Below, piece after piece: positions 17,328 through 25,683 of a DNA stretch of 64,000 bases. A program made the position numbers and the translations under genes. Source of the DNA: Micromonospora sp. HM5-17 (GTDB lineage: Bacteria; Actinomycetota; Actinomycetes; Mycobacteriales; Micromonosporaceae); the NCBI RefSeq assembly GCF_003762835.1, contig NZ_RJWA01000001.1, positions 310,001 through 374,000 on the forward strand, given 5' to 3'. The notes beneath the pieces were generated by a model. The model worked only from the letters and a program-made list of their open reading frames with translations. It made no database searches and was not told where the DNA came from. The stretch's first letter is position 1, and each line of letters begins with the position of its first letter.

Positions 17328-18353
17328 TCAGGGCGTCAGGACGAGTCGGAGGCTGCGCAGCGTACCCGCCTCCATCCGGCGATGCGCCTCGGCCGTCTGC
17401 GCCAGGGGCAGGACTTCGGTCCGTCGCGGTCGCAGCCACCCGGCCGCGAGCAGGTGGTTGACCGCCCGGGCCGCCTCGGCGAGTTCGGCGGTGGTCGCCT
17501 GGGAGATGACGAAGCCGGTGACGGTGGCGTCCTTCGTGTAGACGTCCCAGGCCGGAAGCACCGGGCGGCTCTCCCGGCCGGCGAGCAGCACGATCCGGCC
17601 CCGCTGCCGGAGCAGGCCGACGGCCGTGCCCAGCTCGTTGCTGCCGGAGGTGTCGAGATAGAGGTCGACGCCGTCCGGGCAGAGGCGGCGTACCCGATCC
17701 GGCCACCGGTCGTCGCGATAGTCGACCACCTCGGCCGCGCCCAGGGACCGGCAGTAGTCCTCGGCGGCCGGCCGGGCGAGGGCGACCACCCGGGCGCCGG
17801 CGTCGGCGGCCATCACCACCAGCGCACTTCCCACGTTGCCGGCGCCACCGACCACCACCACCGTCTGGCCGGGCCGCAGCCGGCCGTGGGTGAACAGCGC
17901 CAGGTAGGCGGTGGCGGCGGAGTGGGCCACGGCCACCGCGTCGATCGGCGACACCCCGGGCGGGAGGTGGTAGAGCCGGTCGGCCGGCACCACCGCGCGG
18001 TCGGCCGCGGCGCCCTGCCGGCCGGCGTGTCCGAGGCTGTTGCACCACACCCGCTGTCCCGGGGAGAAGCCGAGCGCGCCCGGACCGGCCGTGACAACGG
18101 TGCCGGCCAGGTCACGACCGACGACGAACGGGAACGGCAGCGGTGTGCGGTAGGCGCCCGACCGGATGAACGTGTCCACCCGGTTCACCGTGGTGGCCTC
18201 GACCTCGACGAGCACGTCACCGAAGCCCGGCCCGGCGATGGTCAGGTCGCCGTACCGGATCTCCTCGGGTGGTCCGAGCCGCTCGATGTAGGCCGCCCGA
18301 ACGGTCAGCGGCTGGGAACTCGCCGGGCCGTGTTCCGCGAACGCGTCGGACAT
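17328..18353 (-). CDS. Medium-chain dehydrogenase/reductase (NADPH:quinone oxidoreductase-like)
   Basis: A 341-residue MDR-family protein. The N-terminal GroES-like domain has VVGRDLAGTVVTAGPGA. The Rossmann domain carries VVVVGGAGNVGSALVVMAAD (residues about 165-185) for NADPH binding. The structural-zinc cysteine cluster and catalytic Cys-His ligands of zinc alcohol dehydrogenases are missing, which favours the quinone oxidoreductase branch. The substrate is unknown. It starts 34 bases from the ino1 terminator and appears to be transcribed alone. Confidence 0.82.
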   Translation of the reverse strand: MSDAFAEHGPASSQPLTVRAAYIERLGPPEEIRYGDLTIAGPGFGDVLVEVEATTVNRVDTFIRSGAYRTPLPFPFVVGRDLAGTVVTAGPGALGFSPGQRVWCNSLGHAGRQGAAADRAVVPADRLYHLPPGVSPIDAVAVAHSAATAYLALFTHGRLRPGQTVVVVGGAGNVGSALVVMAADAGARVVALARPAAEDYCRSLGAAEVVDYRDDRWPDRVRRLCPDGVDLYLDTSGSNELGTAVGLLRQRGRIVLLAGRESRPVLPAWDVYTKDATVTGFVISQATTAELAEAARAVNHLLAAGWLRPRRTEVLPLAQTAEAHRRMEAGTLRSLRLVLTP

Positions 18354-18386
18354 GTCAGCACCTTCGCACAGGTCACGACCAAGACA

Positions 18387-18422
18387 GGCGAGGGCTGGCC
18401 CGATTGTGGGCCAGCCCTCGCC
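18387..18422 (-). terminator. Strong hairpin terminator of ino1
   Basis: Perfect 15-base arms (18387-18401 and 18408-18422) around a 6-base loop lie 16 bases past the ino1 stop. There is no long T run. The next gene in the same direction starts 34 bases further on. Confidence 0.8.
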
Positions 18423-18437
18423 GTACGCGCGGTCGGC

Positions 18438-19517
18438 TCAGCGCTCGACCTTGCCGGCGATGAAGTCCTCGACGGCCTGGCGGGCGTCGTGGTCGTTGTA
18501 CTGCTGCGGCGGCGACTTCATGAAGTAGCTCGACGCGGAGAGGATCGGCCCGCCGATCTTCCGGTCCAGCGCGATCTTCGCGGCCCGGATCGCGTCGATG
18601 ATGACGCCGGCCGAGTTGGGCGAGTCCCAGACCTCGAGCTTCAGCTCCGCGTTCAGCGGCACGTCGCCGAAGGCGCGCCCCTCCAGCCGGATGTACGCCC
18701 ACTTGCGGTCGTCCAGCCACGGCACGTGGTCGGACGGGCCGATGTGTACGTCGCTCTTGGCCATCTCGTGCGGCACCTGGGAGGTGACCGACTGGGTCTT
18801 CGAGATCTTCTTCGAGACCAGCCGGCTCCGCTCCAGCATGTTCATGAAGTCCATGTTGCCGCCGAAGTTGAGCTGGTACGTGCGCAGCAGCTCGACCCCC
18901 CGGTCCTCGAACAGCTTGGCCAGCGCCCGGTGCACGATCGTCGCACCGACCTGGCTCTTGATGTCGTCGCCCACGATCGGCAGCCCGGCGTCGGTGAACT
19001 TCTGCGCCCAGACCGGGTCGGAGGCGATGAAGACCGGCAGCGCGTTCACGAAGGCGCAGCCGGCGTCGATCGCCGCCTGGGCGTAGAACTTGTCGGCCTC
19101 CTCGGAACCGACCGGCAGGTACGACACCACGACGTCGACCTTGGCGTCGCGGAGTGCCTGCGCCACGTCGACGGGTTCGCGGTCGGACTCCTCGACGATC
19201 TCCCGGTAATACTGGCCCAGCCCGTCCAAGGTTGGGCCGCGCTGCACGATGACGCCGGTCGGCGGCACGTCGCAGAGCTTGATGCTGTTGTTCTCGCTGG
19301 CGACGATCGCCTCCGCGAGGTCCATGCCGACCTTCTTGGCGTCGACGTCGAACGCCGCGACGAACTTCACGTCCGAGACGTGGTAGTCGCCGAAGGTCAC
19401 GTGCATGAGACCCGGGACGCGGTCGTTGGGGTCGGCATTGCGGTAGTACTCGACGCCCTGGACCAGGGACGACGCGCAGTTACCCACACCGACGATGGCG
19501 ACGCGGACGGAGCCCAT
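18438..19517 (-). CDS. ino1: Inositol-3-phosphate synthase
   Basis: NAD-dependent enzyme converting glucose 6-phosphate to inositol 3-phosphate, the entry to mycothiol and phosphatidylinositol synthesis. The protein has 359 residues, the usual actinobacterial length. It shows [20 protein letters not shown] at the NAD site, [20 protein letters not shown], the [15 protein letters not shown] lysine region, [18 protein letters not shown] and [18 protein letters not shown]. The ATG at 19517 follows GAGGAGG by 8 bases. It lies 24 bases downstream of padR, with which it forms an operon, as at Rv0046c/Rv0047c in mycobacteria. Confidence 0.97.
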   Translation of the reverse strand: MGSVRVAIVGVGNCASSLVQGVEYYRNADPNDRVPGLMHVTFGDYHVSDVKFVAAFDVDAKKVGMDLAEAIVASENNSIKLCDVPPTGVIVQRGPTLDGLGQYYREIVEESDREPVDVAQALRDAKVDVVVSYLPVGSEEADKFYAQAAIDAGCAFVNALPVFIASDPVWAQKFTDAGLPIVGDDIKSQVGATIVHRALAKLFEDRGVELLRTYQLNFGGNMDFMNMLERSRLVSKKISKTQSVTSQVPHEMAKSDVHIGPSDHVPWLDDRKWAYIRLEGRAFGDVPLNAELKLEVWDSPNSAGVIIDAIRAAKIALDRKIGGPILSASSYFMKSPPQQYNDHDARQAVEDFIAGKVER

Positions 19518-19541
19518 CGCGTTTGCCTCCTCTGTTGTTCA

Positions 19542-20228
19542 TCACGGCCGCTCCGGCTCATCCCTGGACTGCCCAGGCGGAGGCGGGATGTTCTCTTCTG
19601 ACGACCCCGGGTCGATGCCCGGGTGACCCGGGACGTCGCCCGGGGAGCCCGGGTCGGTGCCCGGGGTGGACACCGCCGGGGCCCGGCCGGAGCGCTCGTT
19701 GGCGATGAGCTCCTCCAGCCAGCGCACCTCGCGCTCACAGGCCTCGAGGCCATGGCGCTGAAGTTCGAGCGTGTACGCGTCGAGCCGTTCGGCCGCACGG
19801 CTCAACACGTCGCGCAGTCCCTCGCGGCGCTCCTCGACCTTGCGACGGCGGCCCTCGAGGATGCGGAGCCGCGTCGCCCGGTCGGTGCGGGCGAAGAACG
19901 CGAAGTGGACCCCGAACCCGGTGTCCTCGTAGCTCTCCGGGCCGGTCTGGGCGATCAGCTCGGCGAAGCGTTCCTTGCCTTCGGCGGTGATCTTGTACAC
20001 GACCCGGCCGCGTCGACTGGTCAGCGCCGGGACCTCCTCGGCGGTCGCCGGCGTCTCCGCCGCCTCGGTGATCAAGCCAGCCGCCTGCAGTCGCCGCAGC
20101 GTCGGATACAGCGAGCCGTAACTGATGGCCGCCCGGATCGCCCCGAGTTTGGCGGTCAGCTCCTTGCGGAGCTCGTAGCCGTGCATCGGGGACTCCTGCA
20201 GCAGGCCGAGGATGGCGAGCTCGAGCAT
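19542..20228 (-). CDS. PadR-family regulator of the ino1 operon
   Basis: A 228-residue PadR-type winged-helix regulator starting MLELAILGLLQESPMHGYEL. The wing region is SYGSLYPTLRRLQAAGLI followed by GRVVYKITAEGKERF. Helical residues 95-180 carry the dimerisation part, and the last 45 residues are low-complexity repeats of TDPGSPGD type. The start at 20228 follows AAGGGG by 8 bases; the upstream frame is non-coding. It probably controls its own promoter and ino1 through the palindrome at 20293-20315. The protein resembles Rv0047c in position and family. Confidence 0.9.
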   Translation of the reverse strand: MLELAILGLLQESPMHGYELRKELTAKLGAIRAAISYGSLYPTLRRLQAAGLITEAAETPATAEEVPALTSRRGRVVYKITAEGKERFAELIAQTGPESYEDTGFGVHFAFFARTDRATRLRILEGRRRKVEERREGLRDVLSRAAERLDAYTLELQRHGLEACEREVRWLEELIANERSGRAPAVSTPGTDPGSPGDVPGHPGIDPGSSEENIPPPPGQSRDEPERP

Positions 20229-20292
20229 GCGCACACCCCTTCTCGCCCTCGCAGGATCCCGGTGACCGTCGTTCCGGCCCGTGTTGTCGGCC

Positions 20293-20324
20293 CGATGTAT
20301 CGCGCCGATACATCGCACCGTAAA
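20293..20324 (-). promoter_or_regulatory. Palindromic operator overlapping the padR-ino1 promoter
   Basis: Ten-base arms CGATGTATCG and CGATACATCG are separated by 3 bases (20293-20315). The core is an ATGTAT/ATACAT dyad, like known PadR sites (ATGT...ACAT). On the minus strand TTTACG (20319-20324) and GATACA (20296-20301), 17 bases apart, form a plausible promoter whose -10 and spacer lie inside the dyad. A repressor bound there would block padR-ino1 transcription. Confidence 0.7.
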
Positions 20325-20424
20325 CCTTTCGGGCCGGGGAGGCAAACCCTCCACGCGGCACGAGCTTCGTTACTCTCGGTTACGGCGGTCGCCTCTCTCG
20401 GCCGGACCGCGTACTCTCTTCCGC

Positions 20425-20883
20425 ATGCGCACCCAGCGGCAGGTCGTCGATTACTCGCTCCAGAGGCGGGCGCTGCTGCGTGAGGTGCATTCAGGCCGCG
20501 TCGGCATGTACGAGGTGTGCGACGCCTCGCCGTACCTCAAGAACGCTGCCCGGTTCCACGGCGAGCCGACCGATACGCTTTGTCCGATCTGCCGCCGCGA
20601 GAACCTCACCCACGTGCACTACATTTACGGTGATGAACTCAAACAGTCGGCTGGTCAGGCCCGCACCCGGGCGGAGTTGTCGGTGCTGGCCATGACTCTG
20701 CGTGAGTTCCAGGTGTACGTGGTGGAGGTGTGCCGCGGCTGCGACTGGAACCATCTCGTCGAGCAGTACCTGCTCGGCCGGGACGGCCTGCCGGCCGACG
20801 AGGCGGGCGTGCCCGGTGAGGCGGCCTCGGCGATGACGGCCGACGGCTCGACCGTCCGGCGAAGGCGTGAGGCGGGGCGGTGA
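20425..20883 (+). CDS. DUF5318 zinc-binding protein (Rv0049-like)
   Basis: A 152-residue conserved actinobacterial protein of unknown function. It starts MRTQRQVVDYSLQRRALLRE and contains DVCDASPYLKNAA-type sequence, then a split zinc motif CPICR...CRGCDWNHL (residues about 54-57 and 105-108). It ends in a disordered Arg-rich tail. The same gene lies between padR/ino1 and ponA in mycobacteria (Rv0049), which suggests a link to envelope synthesis. TACTCT 7 bases before the ATG may be a -10 of a leaderless transcript. Confidence 0.88.
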   Translation: MRTQRQVVDYSLQRRALLREVHSGRVGMYEVCDASPYLKNAARFHGEPTDTLCPICRRENLTHVHYIYGDELKQSAGQARTRAELSVLAMTLREFQVYVVEVCRGCDWNHLVEQYLLGRDGLPADEAGVPGEAASAMTADGSTVRRRREAGR

Positions 20884-21083
20884 CGATGACTCGTCTCGCC
20901 GATCTGGCGAACCTCTGGCTCGGTCGGGGCGAGTACCACGCGGCAAACCGGATAAGTCCGGCTATTTCCTATGTTGCGCCACCCACGCGTCGGGGTGACC
21001 GATCCTGGATGTGGCGTGTTCTAGCTCACGGCAACCCGGTGGGGGCGGAGACGCCCCGCACCGCGACCGGCAGGGTGTGACGA

Positions 21084-24008
21084 ATGAACCCGTACGGCGA
21101 TCCTCGTTCCGCGCGCGGCTGGGGCTCGGGCCCCGGCGCGAACGGTGACCACGGAGCAGCGGACGATCCATACCAGCGCCCGTCATGGGACGACCAGGCG
21201 CCGAGCCGCCGCTCCGCCGCCCGGGACGGCGACGGATGGGCCGCGAACGGCGGCCGGGCTCCGGCCGCCTCGGCCCGGGCCAGTGTGAGCGGCCGTGCCT
21301 CGACGGGCCGCGCCACACCTGGGGGGCGGGCCGGCGGAGTGGGCCGGGCGGCCCCCGTTTCGCCCGGCTCCGGCTCAGCCTCCGTTGGTTCGGCCTCCGT
21401 TGGCTCAGCGTCGGTCGGTTCCGCCTCCGTCGGTTCGGCATCCTCGGGCCGCGCCCGGGTTGGCGGACGGGCCGGAGTCGGCAGCGCCGCCGTGCCCGAC
21501 GCGCCGAGCTCCGGCGGATCCGGCGCGGGCCGTTCCACCGGGCGGGCCTCCGCCGGCCGGGCGAGCGTCGGCGCGGCCTCGGTGAGCGGCGCGGGCGCCG
21601 GCGGAGCCGCGGGCCGGGCGACGGTCGGCCGGGCGGCCGTCCCGGTCTCCCCGGCCGGGCCGCGCGGATCCGACGGTCCCGGTGGTCCCGGCGGCCCGAC
21701 CGGCCCCGGTCGCCGAGGACGGCGAAATGGCGGGGAACCGGATCCGGCCGCGGTACGGCGGGCGAAGAAGCGCAAGCGGATGAACATCATCATCGCCGCC
21801 TTCGCGGTCTTCATCATCCTGACCGGTGGCGGCGTGGTCGGGGCGACCTGGTACTCGACCAAGATGGTGATGCCGGACGAGCTTCCGGTGCCGCTGGCGA
21901 CGACGGTCTACGCCTCCAACAACAAGAACATCATCGCGAAGCTGGGTAACGAGGCACGGCAGATCGTCACCATCAAGCAGATCCCCGAACACGTTCAGCA
22001 CGCCGTGGTCTCGGCCGAGGACCGGAAGTTCTACGACCACGAGGGTGTGGACTACGTCGGCATCATGCGGGCCGCGTGGAACAACTTCACCGGCGGGAGC
22101 AAGCAGGGCGCGTCGACGATCACCCAGCAGTACGCCCGCAACGCGTACAGCAACCTGGACGACGACAGCTACCACCGCAAGGTCAAGGAGGCGATCCTCG
22201 CCTCGAAGCTGAACGACCAGTTCAGCAAGGAGGAGATCCTCCAGCACTACCTCAACATCGTCTACTTCGGTCGCGGCGCCTACGGGATCGAGGTCGCCGC
22301 GCAGACGTATTTCGGGAAGTCCGCGAAGGACCTGACGGTGGCCGAGGGGGCGGTGCTGGCCGCGCTGATCAAGCAGCCGGAGCCGGACAAGAACACCGGG
22401 CACAAGGGCTACGACCCGGCGGACAACCCGGAGGCGGCCAAGGACCGGTGGATGTACGTCCTCAACGGCATGGTGGAGAAGGGCTGGCTCTCGGAGGCGG
22501 AGAAGGCCACGCTCCAGTACCCGAAGGTGAAGCCGAAGAAGAACGCCAACGAGGCGTTCGGCGTCGCGACGCCCCGCGGTAACGTGATCAACTACGTCAA
22601 GGCCGAGATGGCCGCGATGGGCATCTGCACCCTCGGCACGGCCGACCCGAACGGCAAGCCGGACTGCAACGACGCCCTCCGCGACGGTGGTTACCGAATC
22701 CAGACCACCATCGACTGGGAGATGCAGATGGCGGCGGAGAACGCCGCCCAGCGCAAGGCCGGCTCGGAGATCAAGGGCCAGCCGTCGAACCTGATGGCCG
22801 CGCTGGTCGCGATCGATCCCGAGAACGGGCGGGTGCTGGCCTACTACGGCGGGGACAGCGGGACGGACATCGACTACGCCGGGCAGAACACCGTCGGTGG
22901 TGTGCTCACCGGTGGCCACCCCCCGGGGTCGAGCTTCAAGGTCTACACGCTCGCCGCGGCGATCGAGGCGGGTATCTCCATCGACTCGCACTGGAAGACC
23001 GAGGACTACAAGGTGCCGGGGACCGAGATCAAGGTGGTCAACGCCGGCCGTACCGCTCGGTGCAAGAACTGGTGCACCCTCGAGTACTCGACGATCCAGT
23101 CGTACAACGTGCCCTTCTACCACCTGACCGAGAAGATCGGCGCGGACAAGGTCGTCGCGATGGCGAAGGCGGCCGGCGTCACCCGGATGTGGGACACCAA
23201 GAACAACCCGCCGAAGTCCTACGACCTGACCAAGGAGGACCCGGAGGATCTGGCGCCGGACCCGTTCTTCAACGTGGTCGCGTACGGTCAGTACCCGATC
23301 ACCGTGCTCGACCATGCCAACGGGTTGGCCACGCTGGCCAACGGCGGTGTCTACAACAAGGCCCACTTCATCATCAAGATCGAGCAGCAGGACCGGGACA
23401 CCGGCGCGTTCAAGAAGGTCAACGGCGAGAAGCGCGAGCCGAAGCGGCGGATCAGGAAGGAGGTGGCCGACGAGGTCACCGGGGTGCTGAAGCAGCTTCC
23501 GACCGTCCAACTCGGTGGCCGCGAGGCGGCGGGTAAGACCGGTACCTGGGAGTACAACCAGACCAAATACAACGCGCACGCCTGGATGGTCGGCTACACG
23601 CCCCAGCTCGCCACCGCGGTCTGGGTCGGGAGCAAGGACCCCAAGCGGCCGGAGATCAAGGACAAGAACGGCAACAACATCAGCGGTGCCGGTCTGCCGG
23701 CCAGCATCTGGAACCGGTTCATGAAGGAGGCGCTCAAGGGCGAGACCCCCGTCGCGCTGCCGGACGCCAAGCACATCGGCGACAAGGACGCCGGCAACGG
23801 GGAGCAACCGCCGCCACCGCCCACGCCGACCAACCCGGGCGGGCCCACCGGACCCGGCGGGCCCACCGGACCCGGTGGACCCACCGGACCCGGCAATCCG
23901 GGCACCTGCACCAACCCGCTGCTCTGCCCGGGCGACGACCCGGGTGATCCGGGTACGGTCGTCCCACCGCCGGGCAACAACAACGGCCGAGGCGGTGCCG
24001 GCGGCTAG
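21084..24008 (+). CDS. ponA: Bifunctional penicillin-binding protein 1A
   Basis: Class A PBP of 974 residues that polymerises and cross-links peptidoglycan outside the membrane. A cytoplasmic low-complexity region (1-232), rich in Gly/Ser/Arg with SVGSA repeats, precedes one membrane anchor (about 234-256). The GT51 glycosyltransferase domain (about 275-450) has SAEDRKFYDHEGVDYVG with the catalytic Glu and TITQQYARN. The transpeptidase domain has GSSFKVY (Ser near residue 617), SYN in IQSYNVPF, and GKTGTW (about 817). The tail is GGPTGP repeats. It is downstream of the DUF5318 gene, as in mycobacteria, and ends in a strong terminator. The cytoplasmic tail may bind division or elongation proteins. 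Confidence 0.96.
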   Translation: MNPYGDPRSARGWGSGPGANGDHGAADDPYQRPSWDDQAPSRRSAARDGDGWAANGGRAPAASARASVSGRASTGRATPGGRAGGVGRAAPVSPGSGSASVGSASVGSASVGSASVGSASSGRARVGGRAGVGSAAVPDAPSSGGSGAGRSTGRASAGRASVGAASVSGAGAGGAAGRATVGRAAVPVSPAGPRGSDGPGGPGGPTGPGRRGRRNGGEPDPAAVRRAKKRKRMNIIIAAFAVFIILTGGGVVGATWYSTKMVMPDELPVPLATTVYASNNKNIIAKLGNEARQIVTIKQIPEHVQHAVVSAEDRKFYDHEGVDYVGIMRAAWNNFTGGSKQGASTITQQYARNAYSNLDDDSYHRKVKEAILASKLNDQFSKEEILQHYLNIVYFGRGAYGIEVAAQTYFGKSAKDLTVAEGAVLAALIKQPEPDKNTGHKGYDPADNPEAAKDRWMYVLNGMVEKGWLSEAEKATLQYPKVKPKKNANEAFGVATPRGNVINYVKAEMAAMGICTLGTADPNGKPDCNDALRDGGYRIQTTIDWEMQMAAENAAQRKAGSEIKGQPSNLMAALVAIDPENGRVLAYYGGDSGTDIDYAGQNTVGGVLTGGHPPGSSFKVYTLAAAIEAGISIDSHWKTEDYKVPGTEIKVVNAGRTARCKNWCTLEYSTIQSYNVPFYHLTEKIGADKVVAMAKAAGVTRMWDTKNNPPKSYDLTKEDPEDLAPDPFFNVVAYGQYPITVLDHANGLATLANGGVYNKAHFIIKIEQQDRDTGAFKKVNGEKREPKRRIRKEVADEVTGVLKQLPTVQLGGREAAGKTGTWEYNQTKYNAHAWMVGYTPQLATAVWVGSKDPKRPEIKDKNGNNISGAGLPASIWNRFMKEALKGETPVALPDAKHIGDKDAGNGEQPPPPPTPTNPGGPTGPGGPTGPGGPTGPGNPGTCTNPLLCPGDDPGDPGTVVPPPGNNNGRGGAGG
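21375..21449 (+). repeat. Five 15-base tandem repeats in ponA
   Basis: Units of 15 bases encode SASVG-like pentapeptides in the cytoplasmic part of PonA. Copies differ mainly in third positions, so the peptide is conserved while the DNA drifts. Slippage could change the copy number without breaking the frame. Confidence 0.8.
23838..23891 (+). repeat. Three 18-base tandem repeats at the ponA 3' end
   Basis: Three near-identical 18-base units encode GGPTGP in the extracytoplasmic Pro/Gly tail. The in-frame length allows copy-number change. Confidence 0.8.
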
Positions 24009-24044
24009 CCGCCAACCACCGGCACCGGGCCGGTAGGGATCGTG

Positions 24045-24088
24045 AACGTCGTCAGCGGTCGGGCGTACCCGGCCGCTGACGACGTTTT
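24045..24088 (+). terminator. Intrinsic terminator of ponA
   Basis: Nineteen-base arms with a single G-U pair and a 4-base loop (24045-24086) run into TTTT (24085-24088), 36 bases after the ponA stop. This is one of the clearest intrinsic terminators in the window. It makes the downstream membrane protein largely independent of ponA. Confidence 0.88.
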
Positions 24089-24158
24089 CGGCTCCATTCG
24101 TCGACACGGTCGGACCGGGTCGGACGGAACCCGCCCCGGTACGGCAGGATGCCTGTTC

Positions 24159-25652
24159 ATGAGCGCTCAGTCGACGGCTGGCATGGACGAACCCGAGACA
24201 ATCGACCACCCGTCCCGGTCGGACGGGTTCGTCCGCGGGCTCTCCGAGGCGATCGGTGGGCCGATCGGCGAGCACGCGACCGGGTTCGAGCGGCGGGGCT
24301 CCCAGTGGGGCGCCCGGTTCCGGACCGCGGCCCGGATCGTGCTGGCCCTGACCTGCCTGACCCTGGCCCTGCACTGGGTGCAGAAGTCCCCCTGTCAGAC
24401 CGGCGCCTGGCAGAACAACATGCAGTACACCCGGTTCTGCTACACCGACGTCCTGGCGCTCTACTACGCGGAAGGGCTGCACGAGGGGAAGGTGCCGTAC
24501 CGGGACCACCCGGTCGAGTACCCCGTCGTCACCGGCTTCTTCATGGGCGTCCTCGGTCTTCCCGTGCACGACATCGGCGAGGAGCGCCCGGAGATCAACC
24601 AGGCCCGCTGGTTCTACAACCTGAACGCCCTGGTGCTCAGCTCTCTCGCGGTGGCGACCGTGGCGATGATCCTCGCGCTGCGCCGCCGCCGACCCTGGGA
24701 TGCCGCGATGTTCGCGCTCTCCCCGGCGCTGGTGCTGACCGCCACCGTCAACTGGGACCTCCTCGTCATCGGGCTCGCCGCGCTCGGCCTGTACGCCTGG
24801 GCGAGACGACGACCCGTGGTCGCCGGTGTCCTGCTCGGGTTGGCGGCCTCCGCGAAGCTCTGGCCGCTCTTCGTGCTCTGGCCGCTGGCCCTGCTCGCCC
24901 TGCGGACCCTCCGGATCCAGCAGGCCCTGGCGACCATCGGCACGGCGGTCGGCACCATCCTCGCGGTGAACCTGCCGGTGGCGATCCTCTATCCGGAGAA
25001 CTGGCGGCGCTTCTTCGACCTCAACAGCGAACGGGCGATCGACTGGGGGACGTTCTGGTACATCGGCCGCTACCTCGACGGAAAGTGGAACAGCGGCGCC
25101 CCGGGTGACCAGGGGCCGTTCCAGTGGCTGAGCAACCACATCCCCACGCTGAACACGCTGTCGTACGCCCTGATCACGGTGGCGTTCCTCGGGATCGGCG
25201 CCCTGGCGTTGTTCGCGCCGCGCCGCCCCCGGTTGGCCGCGCTGGTCTTCCTGATGGTCGCGGCCTTCCTGATCTTCAGCAAGGTCTGGTCCCAGCAGTT
25301 CACACTCTGGCTGCTGCCGCTCGTGGTCCTGGCCCGGCCGCGCTGGGGCGCCTTCCTGGCCTGGCAGTTCGCCGAGGTCGGCTACTTCGTCGCGTTCTAC
25401 GGGGAACTTCTCGGCGCCTCCGGCAAGCCGGTCTTCCCGGAGGGCGTCTTCGTCCTCGCCGCCAGCCTTCGGCTGATCACCGTCGCCGTCCTCTGCGGAC
25501 TGATCATCCGGGACATCCTGCACCCGGAGCGCGACCCGGTCCGGGCCACCTACGCGGATGATCCCGACGGCGGCGTCCTCGACGGCGCCCCGGACGCGGG
25601 CTGGCTGCGCCGGTTGCGCAGCCCGGCCGAACCGGCACCCGTCCGCGTCTGA
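24159..25652 (+). CDS. GT87-like membrane glycosyltransferase (Rv0051-like)
   Basis: A 497-residue multi-pass membrane protein with about 9-11 hydrophobic segments. After the first segment comes an acidic first loop (FCYTDVLALYYAEGLHEGKV, then YRDHPVEYPVVTGFF). The Asp and the YPV/EYP motif are typical of polyprenyl-phosphate-dependent GT-C mannosyltransferases of family 87. Later segments include ASAKLWPLFVLWPLALLAL. The acceptor is unknown; a cell-envelope glycan or lipid is likely given its place between ponA and rpsF, as for Rv0051 in mycobacteria. The ATG at 24159 is chosen since the upstream frame lies inside the ponA terminator. Confidence 0.8.
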   Translation: MSAQSTAGMDEPETIDHPSRSDGFVRGLSEAIGGPIGEHATGFERRGSQWGARFRTAARIVLALTCLTLALHWVQKSPCQTGAWQNNMQYTRFCYTDVLALYYAEGLHEGKVPYRDHPVEYPVVTGFFMGVLGLPVHDIGEERPEINQARWFYNLNALVLSSLAVATVAMILALRRRRPWDAAMFALSPALVLTATVNWDLLVIGLAALGLYAWARRRPVVAGVLLGLAASAKLWPLFVLWPLALLALRTLRIQQALATIGTAVGTILAVNLPVAILYPENWRRFFDLNSERAIDWGTFWYIGRYLDGKWNSGAPGDQGPFQWLSNHIPTLNTLSYALITVAFLGIGALALFAPRRPRLAALVFLMVAAFLIFSKVWSQQFTLWLLPLVVLARPRWGAFLAWQFAEVGYFVAFYGELLGASGKPVFPEGVFVLAASLRLITVAVLCGLIIRDILHPERDPVRATYADDPDGGVLDGAPDAGWLRRLRSPAEPAPVRV

Positions 25653-25683
25653 CCCGCGGGTTGGCCCGTCCGCCCGGTGACGC

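Noticed and set aside
17148-19601. Open frame of 817 codons across ogt, the oxidoreductase and ino1
   Set aside because: Runs antisense through two well-defined genes and out of frame with ogt.
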